Assembly: GCF_012933655.1 (NCBI RefSeq)
Contig: NZ_JABBJJ010000089.1
Span: 1-38,807, forward strand
Origin: Pyxidicoccus fallax
GTDB lineage: Bacteria; Myxococcota; Myxococcia; Myxococcales; Myxococcaceae
Direction of reading: 5' to 3'
Length of the DNA: 38,807 nucleotides
Position numbers and translations under genes: made by a program. A model generated the notes under the pieces. That model searched no databases and had not been told where the DNA came from. It saw only the letters and a program-made list of their open reading frames with translations. Positions 38,750 through 38,807 of this stretch are shown here, piece by piece. Position 1 is the first letter of the stretch. Every line of letters starts with the position of its first letter.

Positions 38750-38807
38750 ATGACACCTGCGCCTGGAAGAAGGATGGGGATGGGGGCCGCGCGCCGTGAG
38801 GCACGGC
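38750..38807 (+). CDS. Possible gene start cut by window edge
   Basis: An ATG at 38750 opens a frame (MTPAPGRRMGMGAARREAR) that is still open at the end of the window, divergent from the M3-like peptidase. There is an alternative ATG at 38774 behind gaagaagg. Too little is present to judge coding. Confidence 0.25.
   Translation, partial: MTPAPGRRMGMGAARREAR

Noticed and set aside
1..38807. CRISPR arrays, tRNA or rRNA genes, complete insertion sequences and replication origins
   Set aside because: None was seen on reading both strands; the only mobile-element trace is the IS91-type fragment.

Overview
The window is about 39 kb of very GC-rich DNA with tightly packed genes, strong G/C bias at third codon positions and many lipoproteins, regulators and secreted proteins. 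Gene content points to a myxobacterium of the Myxococcaceae (Myxococcus, Corallococcus or a close relative): a PP2C phosphatase and a Ser/Thr kinase, a chemoreceptor, an AHH-nuclease/Imm11 pair, a DUF2058 protein and several conserved proteins of unknown function. This assignment is an inference from gene content; no rRNA or tRNA gene was seen.

Layout. 1-4.2 kb: the 5' end of a PHP-domain gene, a glycosyltransferase, an SDR and a cysteine-less thioredoxin-fold protein on the minus strand, and a class I/II aminotransferase. 4.3-8.0 kb: a two-gene operon for a secreted alpha/beta-hydrolase-like protein and a membrane-anchored partner, then two hypothetical minus-strand genes. 8.3-11.3 kb: PP2C phosphatase, outer-membrane-like protein, and a chemoreceptor whose 3' end has been tandemly duplicated. 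11.3-15.8 kb: minus-strand run of a PQQ-propeller lipoprotein, an SDR, a sterol-desaturase-family protein, a cold-shock protein with a clear terminator, and an unknown protein. 15.9-17.5 kb: an IS91-type transposase remnant beside an AHH nuclease toxin and its Imm11 immunity gene. 17.8-22.8 kb: a vanadium haloperoxidase, a nucleoside-phosphorylase-fold protein, a protealysin-like M4 protease, and an 81-bp second copy of the haloperoxidase 3' end. 22.9-27.7 kb: small proteins, an isochorismatase-like hydrolase, a DUF2306 membrane protein divergent from a LysR regulator, and an ankyrin/beta-helix protein. 27.8-34 kb: secreted S1 protease, the RiPP operon described next, and a zinc-ribbon Ser/Thr kinase. 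34.4-38.8 kb: DUF2058 protein, lipoprotein, small basic protein, M3-like peptidase.

The most interesting region is 28991-32561 on the minus strand, a compact thiazole/oxazole-modified microcin (TOMM) operon. An 82-residue precursor carries eight cysteines at exact four-residue spacing (C30 to C58) followed by C60 and C63. It is followed by an E1-like, RRE-containing cyclodehydratase partner, a YcaO cyclodehydratase ending in a PxPxP motif, and a SagB-type FMN dehydrogenase. The YcaO frame has no convincing start of its own. It overlaps the end of the E1-like gene at an A-AAA-AAA heptamer, followed after 6 nt by a perfect 9-bp GC hairpin with the upstream gene's TGA immediately behind it. This has the layout of a -1 programmed frameshift, which would make both a free E1-like protein (372 aa) and an E1-YcaO fusion (817 aa). 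The idea is inferred from sequence and needs experimental or comparative confirmation.
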